Below, one piece after another: positions 41,201-44,200 of a stretch of DNA of 64,000 nt (position 1 is its first letter; each line of letters starts with the position of its first letter). The position numbers and the translations under genes were made by a program. The DNA is from Bactericera cockerelli. Taxonomy: Eukaryota; Arthropoda; Insecta; Hemiptera; Triozidae. The stretch lies in the NCBI GenBank assembly GCA_024516035.1, contig CM044962.1, forward strand, positions 9,443,595 to 9,507,594, in the 5' to 3' direction. The notes under the pieces were generated by a model. It worked only from the letters and a program-made list of their open reading frames with translations, did no database searches and was not told where the DNA came from.

Positions 41201-44200
41201 TACCCACAAAAAAAAACAGTGTTGCAAAAAGGTTTTTTCTTCTTATTTTTAAAAAATCTTCTTCAAAATTCAAAAACTCTTTACATGATTGATGTTGGCA
41301 CCAGCTAAGTTAATTAACAAATAATGTAAAATTAAGTATAAAAATACCTTTTAGCTCTTGTATTTTCATCTCCTAATGGTCATTGGCTAAAAAACTCATG
41401 AGGTCTAATTGATATTATGTATGTAGTGTTCACATATACAAAAGGGGCTCTACCATTCTAGGGTTGAGAACTTTTTCTCCACAAGGACCAAATCTGAAAA
41501 TTTGCACTGATAATCTCAACAATATTTTAGGTACATCTCATGCAATATTGGCTATCATTATACTTCAGATTTTCAGAGAAAACAGTTAAAACATAGTTCT
41601 TGTTCTGTTCATTAAGTTTAATAACATTCAGAGTGCCCCCTTTACCACTGAGCTACCGGGACAGAAAAAAACTAATACATTCACATACCAAATTTTATCA
41701 AAAAGGTGTTTAGTTTCATGAGATGTAAGCATATATTAAAAGTTGAGTTCTGGTGGAAGGTCTTAATCTCCTAGGCTGGTTATGCAGACATGTTCCCCCC
41801 CCCCCCCCCCTATAGAGTTCACTGTAGGATGGTCCCGAGCTTGCAATAGGGAATACTTCAACCTTGACAATTATTTTTTACTTCCTCATTTCTCACATGG
41901 TTATTGAATACAAAACACATACAAAGTTCTGGGCTTAATAGCTTTACTTATAAAACTTTGCCCTTATAAGATTTTCTATTATTATTATTATTAAATAGAA
42001 TCATTAAAAAATCTCTTCTTTCAAGAGACATCTGAATGTGCATGTGCACTAGGGTGGAGCGAAATCGCACTTTTATTTTTATTTTTTAATGGAATAGTGA
42101 AAAAAAGTTGTCTATTGGCGAGAAACTTCCAAATCTGTCATTAATTTTTTTCTAAAAAATCGGGAAGATGCGCCCCGAGCCCCGCCCACTTTTGCAAAAT
42201 TGTCATTTATAGACACTTTTCCTATGAATTTTCTAATTTTTTTAGTAATACTTTTTGAAATGGAATAGTTTTAAGTGTTTACTTAATAGAATGATCCATC
42301 ATTATAAAAATAAAAAATAGTCAATTTTAAATGGTAAGTCCCGCCCCAAATTTGTCCAAATCCAACAAAATTTTCTAAAATCAGCAAAAAAGACACATAT
42401 CTGCCGAATTTTCTAATTTTTCTGGGACATTTTTCCGGAACAGAATAGTATTTAAATACAAAAACATACTATCCTCGTTTACTTAGATTAAAAAGTTTTA
42501 TAAAGTTTACACGTTAAGTACCGCCCCGAGCTGCACCAAGGCCGCCTAATATTCTAGTAATAAATAGCTCTCTCTAGGCTCTCTACTAAGAGAATGGGCT
42601 CATGTACTGTGGTACACACAGATTTTTTTTCATTTTTCCAGGGTACTTTTACAGGACACAATATTACTGAAGTACTACTTTATACTCTTTTCGTACACTT
42701 GTAACAAAAATTGACTCATATATCACATTCTTAGTGTCGCCCCAAGTTGGTGAATTCATTAGTATATTTTTATATGCTACATGGGTAAAACACCCAAGTT
42801 ATTACAATGAATAAGAACACTATATTGATGAACGGAACATTTTCTTCATATTATGTATAATTAAAATGAAACATAAATAGTTAATAAAGGTAGGTAGGAG
42901 GTATAAAGTTATACAAAGTAAATTTGAAAGATTACAAATTACGTATTGACATTGGAAAGTACCTTTCTTTTTTTGAAAAAAAAACTTCAATTTTTCAAAA
43001 CCGATTCGGACATTTCTAACTAAAAATTTGCTAATTTTATTTATTATTCAGGCAAAGTCCTGTTTTGTACGAAACACTGGAATCATTCTTCTGGATCCAA
43101 TTTGATTCCTTATCAAACCATCTCTGGCTTCATAACCAATCACAGTGCTTGATGCATTTGTCACAAGTTTGATGTACCTTGCGACGCACTGTGTGTGGCA
43201 GGGCACATCTGGAATAAAGTTTTTGATGTTGTTGTTTTCAACAAGGTTGGCCAGATCTTCGATACTGATGTCTCTTATAAGGGGGCTCAGTCACAGGAAC
43301 TTCGTGCCACTATATTAAATTGCTGTAGGATGTTGCTACAGTGACTTTTCTAACATCAGGGAACCTGTTTTCTTCACGTGATTTTTTAATTATTCTGTAT
43401 GCAATTTCCCTTTGAACTTTGCTGTTATCTGCCAGCATAATCAACAGCAAGTTTTCAGGATGCGCGTAGAAGGCGTTTCTCTGAACAACAGGATCTACTA
43501 TTTTCTTTACACTTTCATCAAGATACTTTCTTCGTTGAATGTTTGGGTCCATCGAAACAAGATGATCTATTTTTAATTGAAAACCACATCGGACCATACA
43601 CCTTTAATATGAATGTAGTCAATGTCAATGTACTACGAACTGTTTCTTGATAAACGTGATAACATTTTCGAATCTTAATACACTGATATTAATTATTTCG
43701 AGAGAAAAAAAATCGTACAAATCGTTTATCAGATAACACTCCCTGCTTTCTGTCGACTGAGTTGTGGTAGGCATAAAACCCACGGATTTCTACCAAAATC
43801 TTGTTTTCTTTGTTTCTAATATTTAAGACCTTTTTGTGGCATTGATGGAGATGAATCATCATATTTGTAAAGGATTCTATTTCTATGATGAGTCATTATA
43901 AGAAACAAAGGATAGTATACTTGAGTGTACCACAGTACATGAGCCCATCCTCTTAGTAGAGAGCCTAGAGAGAGCTATTTATTACTAGAATATTAGGCGG
44001 TCTTGGTGCAGCTCGGGGCGGTACTTAACGTGTAAATTTTATAAAACTTTTTAATCCAAGTAAACGAGGATAGTATGTTTTTGTATTTAAATACTATTCT
44101 GTTCCGGAAAAATGTCCCAGAAAAATTAGAAAATTCGGCAGATATGTGTCTTTTTTGCTGATTTTAGAAAATTTTGTTGGATTTGGACAAATTTGGGGCG